NCBI GenBank assembly: GCA_005778355.1
Contig: SXON01000056.1
Location: 1-64,000 of the forward strand
DNA: 64,000 nt
Direction: 5' to 3'
Source of the DNA: Pseudomonadota bacterium
GTDB taxonomy: Bacteria; Myxococcota_A; UBA796; SXON01
The notes below the pieces were generated by a model that did not search any database, was not told the DNA's origin, and saw only the letters and a list, made by a program, of their open reading frames with translations. Shown piece by piece: positions 26,250-34,757 of this stretch (its first letter is position 1; the number at the start of each line of letters is the position of its first letter). The position numbers and the translations under genes are program-made.

Positions 26250-27143
26250 CTACTCCTCAGCCTCGAAGGGAATGTTCAGGTTGACGACGACCTCTTCGGT
26301 CTGTTTCAGGTCCTCGTCGAAGTGAACCACGGCCTCGCCGTCCGACACCCAGTCGCCGTAGGTGATGTAGCTACCGGGGCGGTTCAGCACGTCGTAGTAG
26401 GAGCGCCCCTCGTGGAACTCGGTGACGTACTCGTCCACCTCGCGCCCGCCATCAGACGCGCACGTGGTGAAGTTGCCGTTTGTATCTGGCACGTCGGAAC
26501 GAAGCTCCGGTGCGTCCATGAACCCCCATACCGCCATGCCCTCCACGCGGAGCGTGTGGTTCAGGGTGAACTCCGCGACGAAGTTGTCGCCCTCTTCCAC
26601 GAAGCTCAGATTGTCGGCCCCGATGAACGACATCTCGTAGTCGGCGGTGGCGTCGAAATACTCGAAGCACCACTGCTGGAACGCCTCCCCGCTGGTGACC
26701 TCGACCCCGTATTGGTCGTAGATGGGCCGACCGAGGTTGTTCTTGAAGTGGTCGATGATGTCGTCGTAGCTGCTGAAGCGACCCGTGGTCACCTTGCACG
26801 CGAGCGCCTCGTAGCAGGCGAAGTCGAGACGACCCACGCTGATGCCCCCGTAGGGGAAGGTGTCGCCCCGCGAGTCCTCGCTGATCACCGGCCCCATCGA
26901 TGGGTGCGGGTACGCAAAGGAGATGTTGTCGATGCCGGCGAAGGCACCGATGTAGATCGGCCCGAGAAGTCGTAGATCGGTCTTCTCCGAGGTGCTGTAC
27001 TCGAGGTTGCCATCGTCGTCAGCGTCGGTGGCCGTCACAACGGTGCGCGTGGCAGCCGCCTTGGGGACCACCAGCTTTCCGACGATGTCGCCCTCGGGAA
27101 TCGTCTCGGGATTCGAGCACGCGAGGAACAGGAAGGAGATCAT
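26250..27143 (-). CDS. Surface lipoprotein next to the TonB-dependent receptor
   Basis: 297 residues. MISFLFLACSNPE is a clear lipobox (LFLAC). The mature part is acidic and beta-rich: KLVVPKAAATRTVVTATDADDDG, GPIYIGAFAGIDN, GGISVGRLDFACYEALAC, and later VEGMAVWGFMDAPEL. AGGAGG stands upstream of ATG 27143 and overlaps the receptor's stop region, so the receptor and both lipoproteins are one operon. Context recalls receptor-lipoprotein pairs such as SusC/SusD, though the sequence does not look like SusD. Ligand unknown. Confidence 0.82.
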   Translation of the reverse strand: MISFLFLACSNPETIPEGDIVGKLVVPKAAATRTVVTATDADDDGNLEYSTSEKTDLRLLGPIYIGAFAGIDNISFAYPHPSMGPVISEDSRGDTFPYGGISVGRLDFACYEALACKVTTGRFSSYDDIIDHFKNNLGRPIYDQYGVEVTSGEAFQQWCFEYFDATADYEMSFIGADNLSFVEEGDNFVAEFTLNHTLRVEGMAVWGFMDAPELRSDVPDTNGNFTTCASDGGREVDEYVTEFHEGRSYYDVLNRPGSYITYGDWVSDGEAVVHFDEDLKQTEEVVVNLNIPFEAEE

Positions 27144-27153
27144 GGTGTTCCTC

Positions 27154-29934
27154 CTAGAACTTGTACTGCACGCCGAGCGCAGCGGAAATCGGCGACTGCC
27201 GAGAGTACTGGACGTAACGGTTGTCGGAAGCGATGTAGTACTCGTAGTAGTACACGCTCGCCTGCTGGTTGGTGACGTTGTACAGGTTGACGTAGGCGCC
27301 AAGCTCTCCCTTGTCGACCGGGATGTCTTGCTGCACTGAGACGCTCAGCTCGAAGGTGCCGGGCGTACGCGCGTATTCGCCGGCCGGCTCCTTCAAGAGG
27401 CCGAAGCCACCGATGCCGTCGTCCACGCTCGCTGCCGACCAGTAGTACCGAGACAGCGGGTAGCCCGAGTAGGCAATGGCGCTCGCGCCAAGCGTCGTGG
27501 TCCAGGGGTCATCCGGGATTTCCCAGGACGCGTAGGCCTTGAGCTGGTGAGTCACGTCGCTGTCGAGACTGCCGTACATCAGGTCGGTCTGCGAGGGGTT
27601 GCTCAGCTCGCCGCCGAGCGCGGACTGGGTCGTGCCCCGGCTCGACACATAGGAGTAGGTGACCTGACCGTACCACCGCTTGGAGTCGAGCTTGCTCAGC
27701 TCAAGGTCGGTCTGGAAGTAGTCGCGACGCGCGATGCCAGGGGTGCGAAGGCGGTCGTAGGTGACGAGCTCGTCGGCGCCGTAACTCTGGCCGATGTAGC
27801 TGTACCCGTCCTCGTCGTAGATGAGATTCGTCTCGTCGAGCGTGTAGATGTTCCGCGTGAACTTCCCGGTGAAGTTCAACGCCGCCGCCACGTCCGTGAC
27901 GATCTCGCGCTCCGCGCCGAGGATGAGCTCGTCGGAGTGCGGCGCCGAGAGCGGCTCGGCGAAGGTGATCGGGTTGTCGGTGTTCTGCTCGTAGTAGATG
28001 TTCGCAGCGGTAGAGTCGCTCGATCCAAAATACTCGCCGAGCGTGAGCTTCGCGCCGAAGCCCGACTGCGAAACGTAGTTGGCCAGTTCCAGACGACCCA
28101 CGTCGTTGAATCGGCCATACCCACCGAGAAACTTGGTCTTCTCGTCGCCCCAAGGATCCCAGCTGGCGTAAATGCGCGGCCCAAACACGCCGACGTCGAT
28201 GAGGGCCTCGCCCACGTCGTTCTGCATCACCGCGCGGTCGTAGCGCACGCCGTAGCGGAAAGTCAGGTTGTCGATGGGCTTATAGACGTCTTGCAGGAAC
28301 GCGCCCACGCTGTAGCCCTGCGCGGAGAAGAGCGTGTACCCGGCATACTCGACGCTGTAGTAGTTCGTGTAGGTGTCGGGGTCGAAGCTGTTCTCGTACA
28401 TGTCGTAGTAGAGAAGGTTTCCGGGGTAGCCGTACACCCAGTCCCACTTCGTATATCGGGCCTCGACACCGGCCTTGAAGTCGTGCTTTCCAAGGAACGG
28501 CACCTGGAGCACACTGAACTTGCTCGCCACCGAGCCGCTCCAGCGGTCGTCGAACTGGAACACGGGGTAGTTCCCCGAGCTGTACGAGCCGAAGTTGCCC
28601 AGGCGACCGGGCGTCGTGTAGTCGACGGTATTCTCGGCCTCGCTCGGCTCGCACTCGTTGTACCCGAGCTCCTGGTCGTGGGTACAGGGCACCCCCCCGA
28701 TCTCGAGGAAGCTCTTCTGGAACGACCCCGTTGTTTCGAGGTTGGCGTCCTCGCTGATGAACCAATGCCACTTCCCCGTGAGCACGTAGCCGCCCTGATA
28801 CTGGCGCCCCTGAGCCTCGGGGGTGGTGTAGGGGTCGCTCTGGTCGACGTTGTCGATGGTCGTCGGATCGGTGTTCACCGTCAGCGTGAAGCGGTGCTTC
28901 GACAGCGGCTGCGCTGTCAGCTTCGCGAAGATGTAGTGTCCCTCGAAGTCCCGAGGCACAAGGATGCCCACGTTGGCGTACAGCGAGCGAACGTACTCGT
29001 AGCTAGCGAGGAACCACACCTGATCGCGCAGCACCGGGCCCGACACCGTCATCCGGACGTCGGCGTACTGCGAGCTACTGTCGAAGCCCGTGAAGCTGAG
29101 CTGGCCGCCGTCGGCCGCGTAGCGAGCATCTAGCCGCGGCGCCCAGTTGCCGTTGCTGTACTCAGCCGCGGTCTTCACCTCGAGCGTGTTGCCACCGGAA
29201 GAGGTGACCACGATGAACGCGGCGCCGAGCGACGCCCCATACTCGGGGTCGAAGCCGCCGGTGATGACCTGAATCTCCTCGATGGCGTCGTAGTTGAAGT
29301 TCGTGGAGAAGGTGCCCGTGACGGGGTCGGTCACGTTCACGCCGTCGAGCACCCAGGTGTTCTCGTCGCCGCTGGCGCCGGCCGCCATCGCGTTGCCGCT
29401 GCCGATGACGCCGGCCGCCTGCTCGATCACGCTCTGGTACGAACGGCCGGTCGGAATTCGGGAGAGGTAGTCCTTGTTGAAGGTGGTGGAGTGTGCCACC
29501 GCTTCGGTATCGACCGCCTTGGCCTTCTCCTCGATCACCACCGTTTCACCGCCGTACTTCATCTCGAGAGTGACGGAGGTGACGCGACCGACCGCGACCT
29601 GCACGCCGGTCTTGGTGATCTTGCCGAAACCCTGCTTCTGCGCTTCCAGCTTGTACTGGCCGGGCGGCAGTTCGGGGAAGATGAAGTTGCCGTCGGCGTC
29701 GGCGGTGTACTGCTGTGCGCCGCCGATCAGCTTCTCGGAGCTGATCGTGATCAGCACGCCTGGGATGGCAAGGCCCCCATCGTCGACAACCTGGCCCTTG
29801 ATCGTGCCGGAGGCCGACGCGTACGCCGGGCTAGCCACGAGTTGAAGGACCGTCGGCAGGATGGACGGCGCCATGGAGACCACCGCGAACGACACGGTGA
29901 AAGCGCCAAACAGCCTCAGGGCCTGCGGGCGCAT
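27154..29934 (-). CDS. TonB-dependent outer membrane receptor with CarboxypepD_reg-like domain
   Basis: 926 residues. After a signal segment (to about YASA) there is a carboxypeptidase-regulatory-like domain (GTIKGQVVDDGGLAIPGVLITI...FIFPELPPGQYKLEAQKQGF), typical of SusC/Oar-like receptors. The plug follows (SYQSVIEQAAGVIGSGN, WVLDGVNVTDPVTG, QVITGGFDPEYG), then a barrel of about 22 strands ending ALGVQYKF with a terminal Phe. No TonB box was pinned down. ATG 29934 is chosen; ATG 29955 would add 7 residues. Imports or binds an unknown large ligand with energy from TonB. First gene of a three-gene operon. Confidence 0.93.
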   Translation of the reverse strand: MRPQALRLFGAFTVSFAVVSMAPSILPTVLQLVASPAYASASGTIKGQVVDDGGLAIPGVLITISSEKLIGGAQQYTADADGNFIFPELPPGQYKLEAQKQGFGKITKTGVQVAVGRVTSVTLEMKYGGETVVIEEKAKAVDTEAVAHSTTFNKDYLSRIPTGRSYQSVIEQAAGVIGSGNAMAAGASGDENTWVLDGVNVTDPVTGTFSTNFNYDAIEEIQVITGGFDPEYGASLGAAFIVVTSSGGNTLEVKTAAEYSNGNWAPRLDARYAADGGQLSFTGFDSSSQYADVRMTVSGPVLRDQVWFLASYEYVRSLYANVGILVPRDFEGHYIFAKLTAQPLSKHRFTLTVNTDPTTIDNVDQSDPYTTPEAQGRQYQGGYVLTGKWHWFISEDANLETTGSFQKSFLEIGGVPCTHDQELGYNECEPSEAENTVDYTTPGRLGNFGSYSSGNYPVFQFDDRWSGSVASKFSVLQVPFLGKHDFKAGVEARYTKWDWVYGYPGNLLYYDMYENSFDPDTYTNYYSVEYAGYTLFSAQGYSVGAFLQDVYKPIDNLTFRYGVRYDRAVMQNDVGEALIDVGVFGPRIYASWDPWGDEKTKFLGGYGRFNDVGRLELANYVSQSGFGAKLTLGEYFGSSDSTAANIYYEQNTDNPITFAEPLSAPHSDELILGAEREIVTDVAAALNFTGKFTRNIYTLDETNLIYDEDGYSYIGQSYGADELVTYDRLRTPGIARRDYFQTDLELSKLDSKRWYGQVTYSYVSSRGTTQSALGGELSNPSQTDLMYGSLDSDVTHQLKAYASWEIPDDPWTTTLGASAIAYSGYPLSRYYWSAASVDDGIGGFGLLKEPAGEYARTPGTFELSVSVQQDIPVDKGELGAYVNLYNVTNQQASVYYYEYYIASDNRYVQYSRQSPISAALGVQYKF

Positions 29935-30015
29935 GTGATTCCCGTTCCTCAGCATTCAGTGGTCCTGCCGGTGGGCGCGCGGGGAGGCGCGGAAAGGGGG
30001 TTGACGGAACGGCCC

Positions 30016-30044
30016 TGCATACCGGGCCGGGCTCCTCTCGTCAA
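30016..30044 (-). promoter_or_regulatory. Candidate promoter for the receptor operon
   Basis: On the minus strand TTGACG (plus 30039-30044) and TATGCA (30016-30021) are spaced by exactly 17 bases, a sigma-70-like arrangement with 5/6 and 3/6 matches. It would start transcription about 75 bases before the receptor ATG. The -35 box is one arm of the inverted repeat described next. Assigned by eye only. Confidence 0.4.
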
Positions 30045-30055
30045 CCGGATTGACG
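30039..30055. promoter_or_regulatory. Inverted repeat in the divergent intergenic region
   Basis: CGTCAA-CCGGA-TTGACG is a perfect 6-base inverted repeat with a 5-base centre, lying between the receptor operon and the secreted-protease genes. It overlaps the candidate -35 box for the receptor, so a bound repressor would block that promoter. The binding protein is unknown. Confidence 0.35.
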
Positions 30056-30080
30056 CGCTGGCGACGGCGATCCGGACGAG

Positions 30081-30108
30081 TTGACGGCGCCCGCCCGGCC
30101 GGCATAGA
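30081..30108 (+). promoter_or_regulatory. Candidate promoter for the secreted protein-protease genes
   Basis: TTGACG (30081-30086), 16 bases, then CATAGA (30103-30108), a sigma-70-like pair with a strong -35 and weak -10. It would give a leader of roughly 30 bases before ATG 30143. Together with the minus-strand candidate it makes this 208-base gap a divergent promoter region. Assigned by eye only. Confidence 0.4.
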
Positions 30109-30142
30109 GTCCGCCGTTCGTAACCCCCCTCCTGGGTTCCCC

Positions 30143-30787
30143 ATGACTCGACTCGCGCGCTTGTTTGCCGTGGCCGGGTTCGCCTTCGTGGCGAGCATTT
30201 CCGCGCCAGCCGGGGCCACCAGCCTCGCCCCGCTCACCGTCGACCAGATGGTCGACGCCTCCGATCTGGTGGTGATCGGGAAGGTCTTGCACGTTGAGGC
30301 CGAGGCCGCGCCGGGCGGGCGGGTCTACACCTACGTCGAGATCGAGGTCGAGCGTGGCCTCAAAGGCGTGGCCGAGGCAGGCGACTTCCTCCGTCTCGAA
30401 GCGCCGGGGGGCGTCACCGAAGCTGGCGAGTTCACCGACGTGTCTCTCGCGCCCCGCTTCAGCGAGGGCGAACGCGCCTTGTTGTTCCTGGCCGAGAAAC
30501 GTTTCGGCACCGCCTACGGCACCGTGGGGATGTCCCTCGGCAAGTACACAATCAAGCAGAACCCCGCGAGCGGCGCCGACATGGTGGTGCGATTCACGGT
30601 ACCCTACACGCAGGCTTTCGACGCCCGCTTCGTCCCGAATCCCCCGGCCGCCGAGCGTGTCGGTCTCGAGGCCATGGTGAGTCAGGTCGAAGCCCGGGTC
30701 GAGCTCGGCTGGGACGGCGAGCCCATCCCGGGCATCAGCGCCGACAAGCTCCGCGCCATCAACAAGCTCCAGGCGGGGGTGAAGTAA
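30143..30787 (+). CDS. Secreted protein of unknown function, partner of the matrixin-like protease
   Basis: 214 residues with a signal peptide (LARLFAVAGFAFVASISAPAGA). The mature domain begins TSLAPLTVDQMVDASDLVVIGKVLHVE and continues as a small beta-barrel-like region (YTYVEIEVERGLKG, FLRLEAPGG, RFSEGERALLFL), a pattern I associate with exported proteins of Myxococcota found near MYXO-CTERM-type proteases; this association is from memory. The stop shares bases with the protease ATG (TAATG), so the two are coupled. ATG 30143 starts the signal peptide cleanly. Confidence 0.83.
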   Translation: MTRLARLFAVAGFAFVASISAPAGATSLAPLTVDQMVDASDLVVIGKVLHVEAEAAPGGRVYTYVEIEVERGLKGVAEAGDFLRLEAPGGVTEAGEFTDVSLAPRFSEGERALLFLAEKRFGTAYGTVGMSLGKYTIKQNPASGADMVVRFTVPYTQAFDARFVPNPPAAERVGLEAMVSQVEARVELGWDGEPIPGISADKLRAINKLQAGVK

Positions 30788-32085
30788 TGTTGTCCTTGCT
30801 CCTGCTCACTTCTTCTGCGCTGGCCTGGAAGCACACCGGTTTTTACTGGCCCGACGACCGATACCCCATCGAGTGGTGGCACGACGGCGACCCTCTGGAG
30901 GACTCGCTCCCCGAGGACTACTGCCAGCCGGTGATCCAGAGCTCGTGGGACAACTGGCAGGAAGCGGCGCCCTGCGCCGGTCTTTCCGACGAGTACCAAG
31001 GCGAAGTCGACAGCATGGACGGCCGCAGCAGCGGCGACGGCATGACCACCTTCCACTGGGAAGACCCGAGCGACGAGCAGGAGCCAGGCGTGCTCGGCGT
31101 CACGTACACGATCGGCAACGGTCGCTACAGTCTCACCAAGAACGGGCAGACCTACCAGGAAGTCTACGATTCCGACATCGTGTTCAACGACGGCGTCGAT
31201 TTCGGCGTCACCGAAGACATCCTGAACGGGATCTGTGCCGGCGAGACTTCGATCGAGTCAGTCGCCACGCACGAGATCGGCCACTTGCACGGTCTCGGCC
31301 ACTCGTGCGAGCAGGGCGAGTCCTGCACCGACAGCGACCTGCAAGAAGCCACGATGTACTGGAGCGCGAGCGGCTGCGACGTGAGCGGCATCGATCCCAA
31401 CATCGACGACGTCACCAGCATGAACGCCCTGTACTCGGTGTTCGGCACCTTCGCGGCCACCACGTCGACCTCGGGCGGCTCGCCGCTCGACGTCAGCTTC
31501 ACCATCACGTCCGACGCCGAAGTCACCGGCGCCCTCTGGACCTTCGGCGATGGCGAGACGAGCGAGGAGTACCCCTCCGTCACCCATACCTTCTCCAAGG
31601 AAGGCCAGTTCTTCGTCACCTGCACGATGGACCTCGCCGACCCCGAGTGTGGCGAGTCGTCCTACACGCAGACCCGAATCGGCTACGTCACCGCCTGCGA
31701 TAAGCCGCACCCCGAGGAAGGGAACGACGGCTTCTTCCAGATCGAGGCGGCCTACGGTCGCACCTGGCAGACGATCAACCACACGGACGTGTCCACCTAC
31801 GGGTGCGTCGACACGATCCAGTGGGAGATCTACGAGGGTAGTGCTGCCGAGGGCGAGCCCGTCCAGGTGATCGGCGCGTGGAGCCCGACCATCGAGTTCG
31901 AGAAGGACGGCACGTACACGATTCTCATGAACGTGGGCGGTCCGGGCGGCATCGAGGGTTCAAAGATGACCATCGATGTAGCCGACCTCGGCGACCGCGA
32001 GTCGCTGTGCGCCACGGTGCCGGCGATGTCGGGTCTGGCCGCCGCGGTCGGCGCCTTCGCCGCCGCCTTCCGCCGCCGCCGGTAG
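30787..32085 (+). CDS. Secreted matrixin-like zinc metalloprotease with PKD domain and C-terminal sorting signal
   Basis: 432 residues. A short signal (MLSLLLLTSSALA) leads to a catalytic domain with HEIGHLHGLGHS near residues 162-173, the HExxHxxGxxH zinc site of matrixins, and a possible Met-turn at ATMYW. Residues about 220-305 are a PKD-type beta-sandwich (ALWTFGDGETSEEYPSVTHTF). The end, ESLCATVPAMS plus a hydrophobic helix and RRRR, resembles MYXO-CTERM sorting signals: Cys, helix, basic tail. It would be a cell-surface protease. Coupled to the upstream secreted protein and 6 bases from the next gene. Confidence 0.9.
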   Translation: MLSLLLLTSSALAWKHTGFYWPDDRYPIEWWHDGDPLEDSLPEDYCQPVIQSSWDNWQEAAPCAGLSDEYQGEVDSMDGRSSGDGMTTFHWEDPSDEQEPGVLGVTYTIGNGRYSLTKNGQTYQEVYDSDIVFNDGVDFGVTEDILNGICAGETSIESVATHEIGHLHGLGHSCEQGESCTDSDLQEATMYWSASGCDVSGIDPNIDDVTSMNALYSVFGTFAATTSTSGGSPLDVSFTITSDAEVTGALWTFGDGETSEEYPSVTHTFSKEGQFFVTCTMDLADPECGESSYTQTRIGYVTACDKPHPEEGNDGFFQIEAAYGRTWQTINHTDVSTYGCVDTIQWEIYEGSAAEGEPVQVIGAWSPTIEFEKDGTYTILMNVGGPGGIEGSKMTIDVADLGDRESLCATVPAMSGLAAAVGAFAAAFRRRR

Positions 32086-32091
32086 GCTCGC

Positions 32092-34533
32092 GTGCGCCTG
32101 CGGGCGATCATCCTTGCAGCGCTCTCGCTCGCCGCCAGCGTGCGGGCGTCGGTGGCGCGCGCTGCCGACGGCGTAGGCCTCGCCGAGCTCGCGCCGGAAA
32201 GCCTCGACATTCCGCGTAGCTCACTTGGTCCCGCGCCCGAGGACATCCCGGTCCAAGGCCCCTTCCGGCTCGCCGGCGTCGTGGGCGGCGTGCGCACCTA
32301 CGAGGCGCCGCTGCCCGTGCGCCCGCGCGCGCTCTACTTCGAGCGCGAACCCCTCGGAATGGAGCTTCGCAAGGAGGATCGGAAGCTCGCCTACGCCTCG
32401 GAGCCCGAGGTGCGCGGCATGGCGGGCGGCTGGGAGATCAACCGCGACAGCATCATGGTGCGCGTGCGGATCGACACCAAGCGCCCCCGCGAGGGCCAGT
32501 ACGTGCTCACCTACCCGCTCGCCACCGAGCGCGAGGAGACCCTGCGCTTCAGGGGAGGCGACGCCGCCGCGTGGGCGATTCGCTCGATGCAGGTCGACAG
32601 CACCTCGCGGAAGGGCGTGCTGCTCCCAGCGCCGGGCGCCGCTACCTGGGAAATCGACGTCGTCCCCGGATCGCGACTGCGTTTCGACCTGGGTGTCATC
32701 CCGCCGGAGATCGACGAGGGGCAGGCCTCCGACGGCGCGACGCTGGAGGTGCTCGCGGGCGACACGGTGATCGGGCAGTTCCGGGCCGACGTCGGCCACT
32801 TCGAGCAACACGAGGTGGAGCTGCCGAGCGGCAAGCAGCGCATCTCGCTGCGTAGCGTCGATGCCGATGCGACGCTCGACTACCTGTTTGTCGCCGCGCC
32901 CACCGTCTTCGTGCCGGACCCCTCCCCTCGGCGCGTGGTGCTCGCCTTCATCGACACCCTCCGTCGCGACCACATGGGCACCTACGGCTACGCGCGCGCG
33001 ACGACGCCAGAGCTCGACCGCTGGGCCGAGGGCGGGGTGGTGTTCGACAACGCGCGCACGGTGGCCCCCTGGACATTGCCGTCCACCCGCACGCTCTGGA
33101 CCGGCCGCCAGCCCGAAGGTTGGAGCGACGCACGCACCCTCCAGGAATCGCTGTCCGCACGGGGGTGGGCCACGGGCGCCTACGTGGGCAACGTGTACCT
33201 CTCCTCGAACTTCGAGATGGACCGGGGTTGGGGTGAGCATGGCTGCGTGAACTGGCCTGCAGCGGCCTATGAGACGCGGCTTGGACAAGGCTTCCTCGAC
33301 GCCCACGCCGACCAGGATGCCTTCTTGATGGTCCACTTCATGGACCTCCATCTCCCCTACAAGGAGCCGCGTCGCTACCGGAAATTGTGGGTCCAGGACG
33401 AGCCCCCCGGGCTCGAACCCTACTTCAACCGAACGATGTTGTTGCGCGCCGCGATGCGCACGCGCGACATGCTCGTGCCCTATCTGGTCGACCGCTACGA
33501 CCAGAATCTCCGCTACGTGAACGACGAGCTCTCCGCTTTCCTCGACGACTTACCCAACGACGCCATCGTGATCTTGTTCGCCGATCACGGCGAGGAGTTC
33601 TTCGACCACGGCGACTTCGAGCACGGGCACACGCTGTACGACGAGCTCCTCCGCGTGCCCCTCATCGTGAAGGCTCCCGGGCTGGCCCCACGCCGCGTGA
33701 CCGACGCCGCTTCGCTGCTGGACGTGGCGCCGACCATCCTCGAGCTCCTCGGCCTGCCTGCCGAGACGTTGGGCCCGACCGACGGCATGTCGCTCGTGAA
33801 CGCCGCGAGGAACGGCACCGACCCCGCCCTCGCCAACCGCTCACTCGCCTTCGGGCGCGCGCTTTACAACGGCGAGCAGTGGGCGAGCCTCAACGGCTCG
33901 ATGAAGTACATCACCACGCGCGGTCACGAGCTGCTCTTCGACGTGGCCAACGATCCCGCCGAGCGCGACGATCTCGCGGTCACCGGTGGCGACGTTCGGC
34001 CCGGCCGGGGCGCCCTGGCCACCGGCCTCGGTCGCGACGTCGTGCAGGGCTTCCGCATCAGTCCCACCGGCCGCCCCGAGACGCCCATCGAGGTGGAGCT
34101 GCACGTGCCCGGGGGGGTGAACCGCGCCTGGGTGGGTGACGACCCCACCAGCATCACCCTCGCCACCGTCGACCTTTCCACGCCCGACCTCGCTCGCCTC
34201 ACCTTCGAGAGCCGCCTCAAGGAGAACCGCGAGGTGTTCGTCGTGCCCAACCTCCCCGCCGACGACATCGTGGGCGAGGTGGGCATCCGCATCGCCGGGA
34301 AGATGACGAACTTCGAGAAGTTGCGCGCCAAGCCGCACGACGGCAGCGGCGCCATGCTGTCGCGGGCACGGGCAGGGTCGACGGCGGCCACCGTCACCTG
34401 GGCAATTGTACCTTTGCCCGGGGGCGGCACCACCGAGGGTTCCGACGACGAGATGGCCGGAGCACTCGAGGCGCTCGGCTACACGCAGAAGGGCACGCCC
34501 GACGAGGACGACGCGGAGCCTGCCAGCGACTAG
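32092..34533 (+). CDS. Exported sulfatase/alkaline phosphatase-superfamily hydrolase
   Basis: 813 residues from GTG 32092, with an N-terminal signal-like stretch. Residues about 50-280 are beta-rich and unrecognised. The hydrolase domain begins VVLAFIDTLRRDHMGTYGY (first metal site) and continues with DNARTVAPWTLPSTRTLWTG, where a sulfatase would have Cys or Ser in C-x-P-x-R; here Thr stands there, as in phosphoglycerol- or phosphoethanolamine-transferase relatives. VILFADHGEEFFDHG supplies the second metal site. The C-terminus ends EALGYTQ plus an acidic tail. Likely a phosphodiesterase or phosphatase, not a formylglycine sulfatase. Confidence 0.85.
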   Translation: MRLRAIILAALSLAASVRASVARAADGVGLAELAPESLDIPRSSLGPAPEDIPVQGPFRLAGVVGGVRTYEAPLPVRPRALYFEREPLGMELRKEDRKLAYASEPEVRGMAGGWEINRDSIMVRVRIDTKRPREGQYVLTYPLATEREETLRFRGGDAAAWAIRSMQVDSTSRKGVLLPAPGAATWEIDVVPGSRLRFDLGVIPPEIDEGQASDGATLEVLAGDTVIGQFRADVGHFEQHEVELPSGKQRISLRSVDADATLDYLFVAAPTVFVPDPSPRRVVLAFIDTLRRDHMGTYGYARATTPELDRWAEGGVVFDNARTVAPWTLPSTRTLWTGRQPEGWSDARTLQESLSARGWATGAYVGNVYLSSNFEMDRGWGEHGCVNWPAAAYETRLGQGFLDAHADQDAFLMVHFMDLHLPYKEPRRYRKLWVQDEPPGLEPYFNRTMLLRAAMRTRDMLVPYLVDRYDQNLRYVNDELSAFLDDLPNDAIVILFADHGEEFFDHGDFEHGHTLYDELLRVPLIVKAPGLAPRRVTDAASLLDVAPTILELLGLPAETLGPTDGMSLVNAARNGTDPALANRSLAFGRALYNGEQWASLNGSMKYITTRGHELLFDVANDPAERDDLAVTGGDVRPGRGALATGLGRDVVQGFRISPTGRPETPIEVELHVPGGVNRAWVGDDPTSITLATVDLSTPDLARLTFESRLKENREVFVVPNLPADDIVGEVGIRIAGKMTNFEKLRAKPHDGSGAMLSRARAGSTAATVTWAIVPLPGGGTTEGSDDEMAGALEALGYTQKGTPDEDDAEPASD

Positions 34534-34757
34534 CCGTCGACCGACGGTCCGGAACCCGCCCGGCGGACGAGCGCAGAGAGCCCGCGCGCATCGAGCACCG
34601 CCAGGAGATCTTTCAGCGCGTGTGGATCGAGGACGGCCTCGGTCTCGCTCAGCCAGCCCATCACATGCTCGTCGAGATCGACCACGGCACGCAGCTCGCC
34701 GAGCGCGCGCGGGTCGCTCACACGCAGGATGGCCACGTTCTTGTGCAGCGTGGTCAC
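34530..34757 (-). CDS. Small protein coupled to the XPB helicase gene
   Basis: 75 residues starting at GTG 34757, whose GTGA overlaps the helicase stop. The sequence (NVAILRVSDPRALGELRAVVDLDEHVMGWLSETEAVLDPHALKDLLAVLDARGL) is mostly helical, acidic in the middle, without membrane segment or metal motif. No family recognised. The overlap and shared orientation make it a likely real gene and possible partner of the helicase. Its stop meets that of the upstream-facing hydrolase gene (4-base overlap). Confidence 0.65.
   Translation of the reverse strand: MTTLHKNVAILRVSDPRALGELRAVVDLDEHVMGWLSETEAVLDPHALKDLLAVLDARGLSALVRRAGSGPSVDG

Noticed and set aside
27547-29133. 528-residue plus-strand frame opposite the TonB receptor
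   Set aside because: No domain, no signal and the receptor on the other strand is complete with plug and barrel features.
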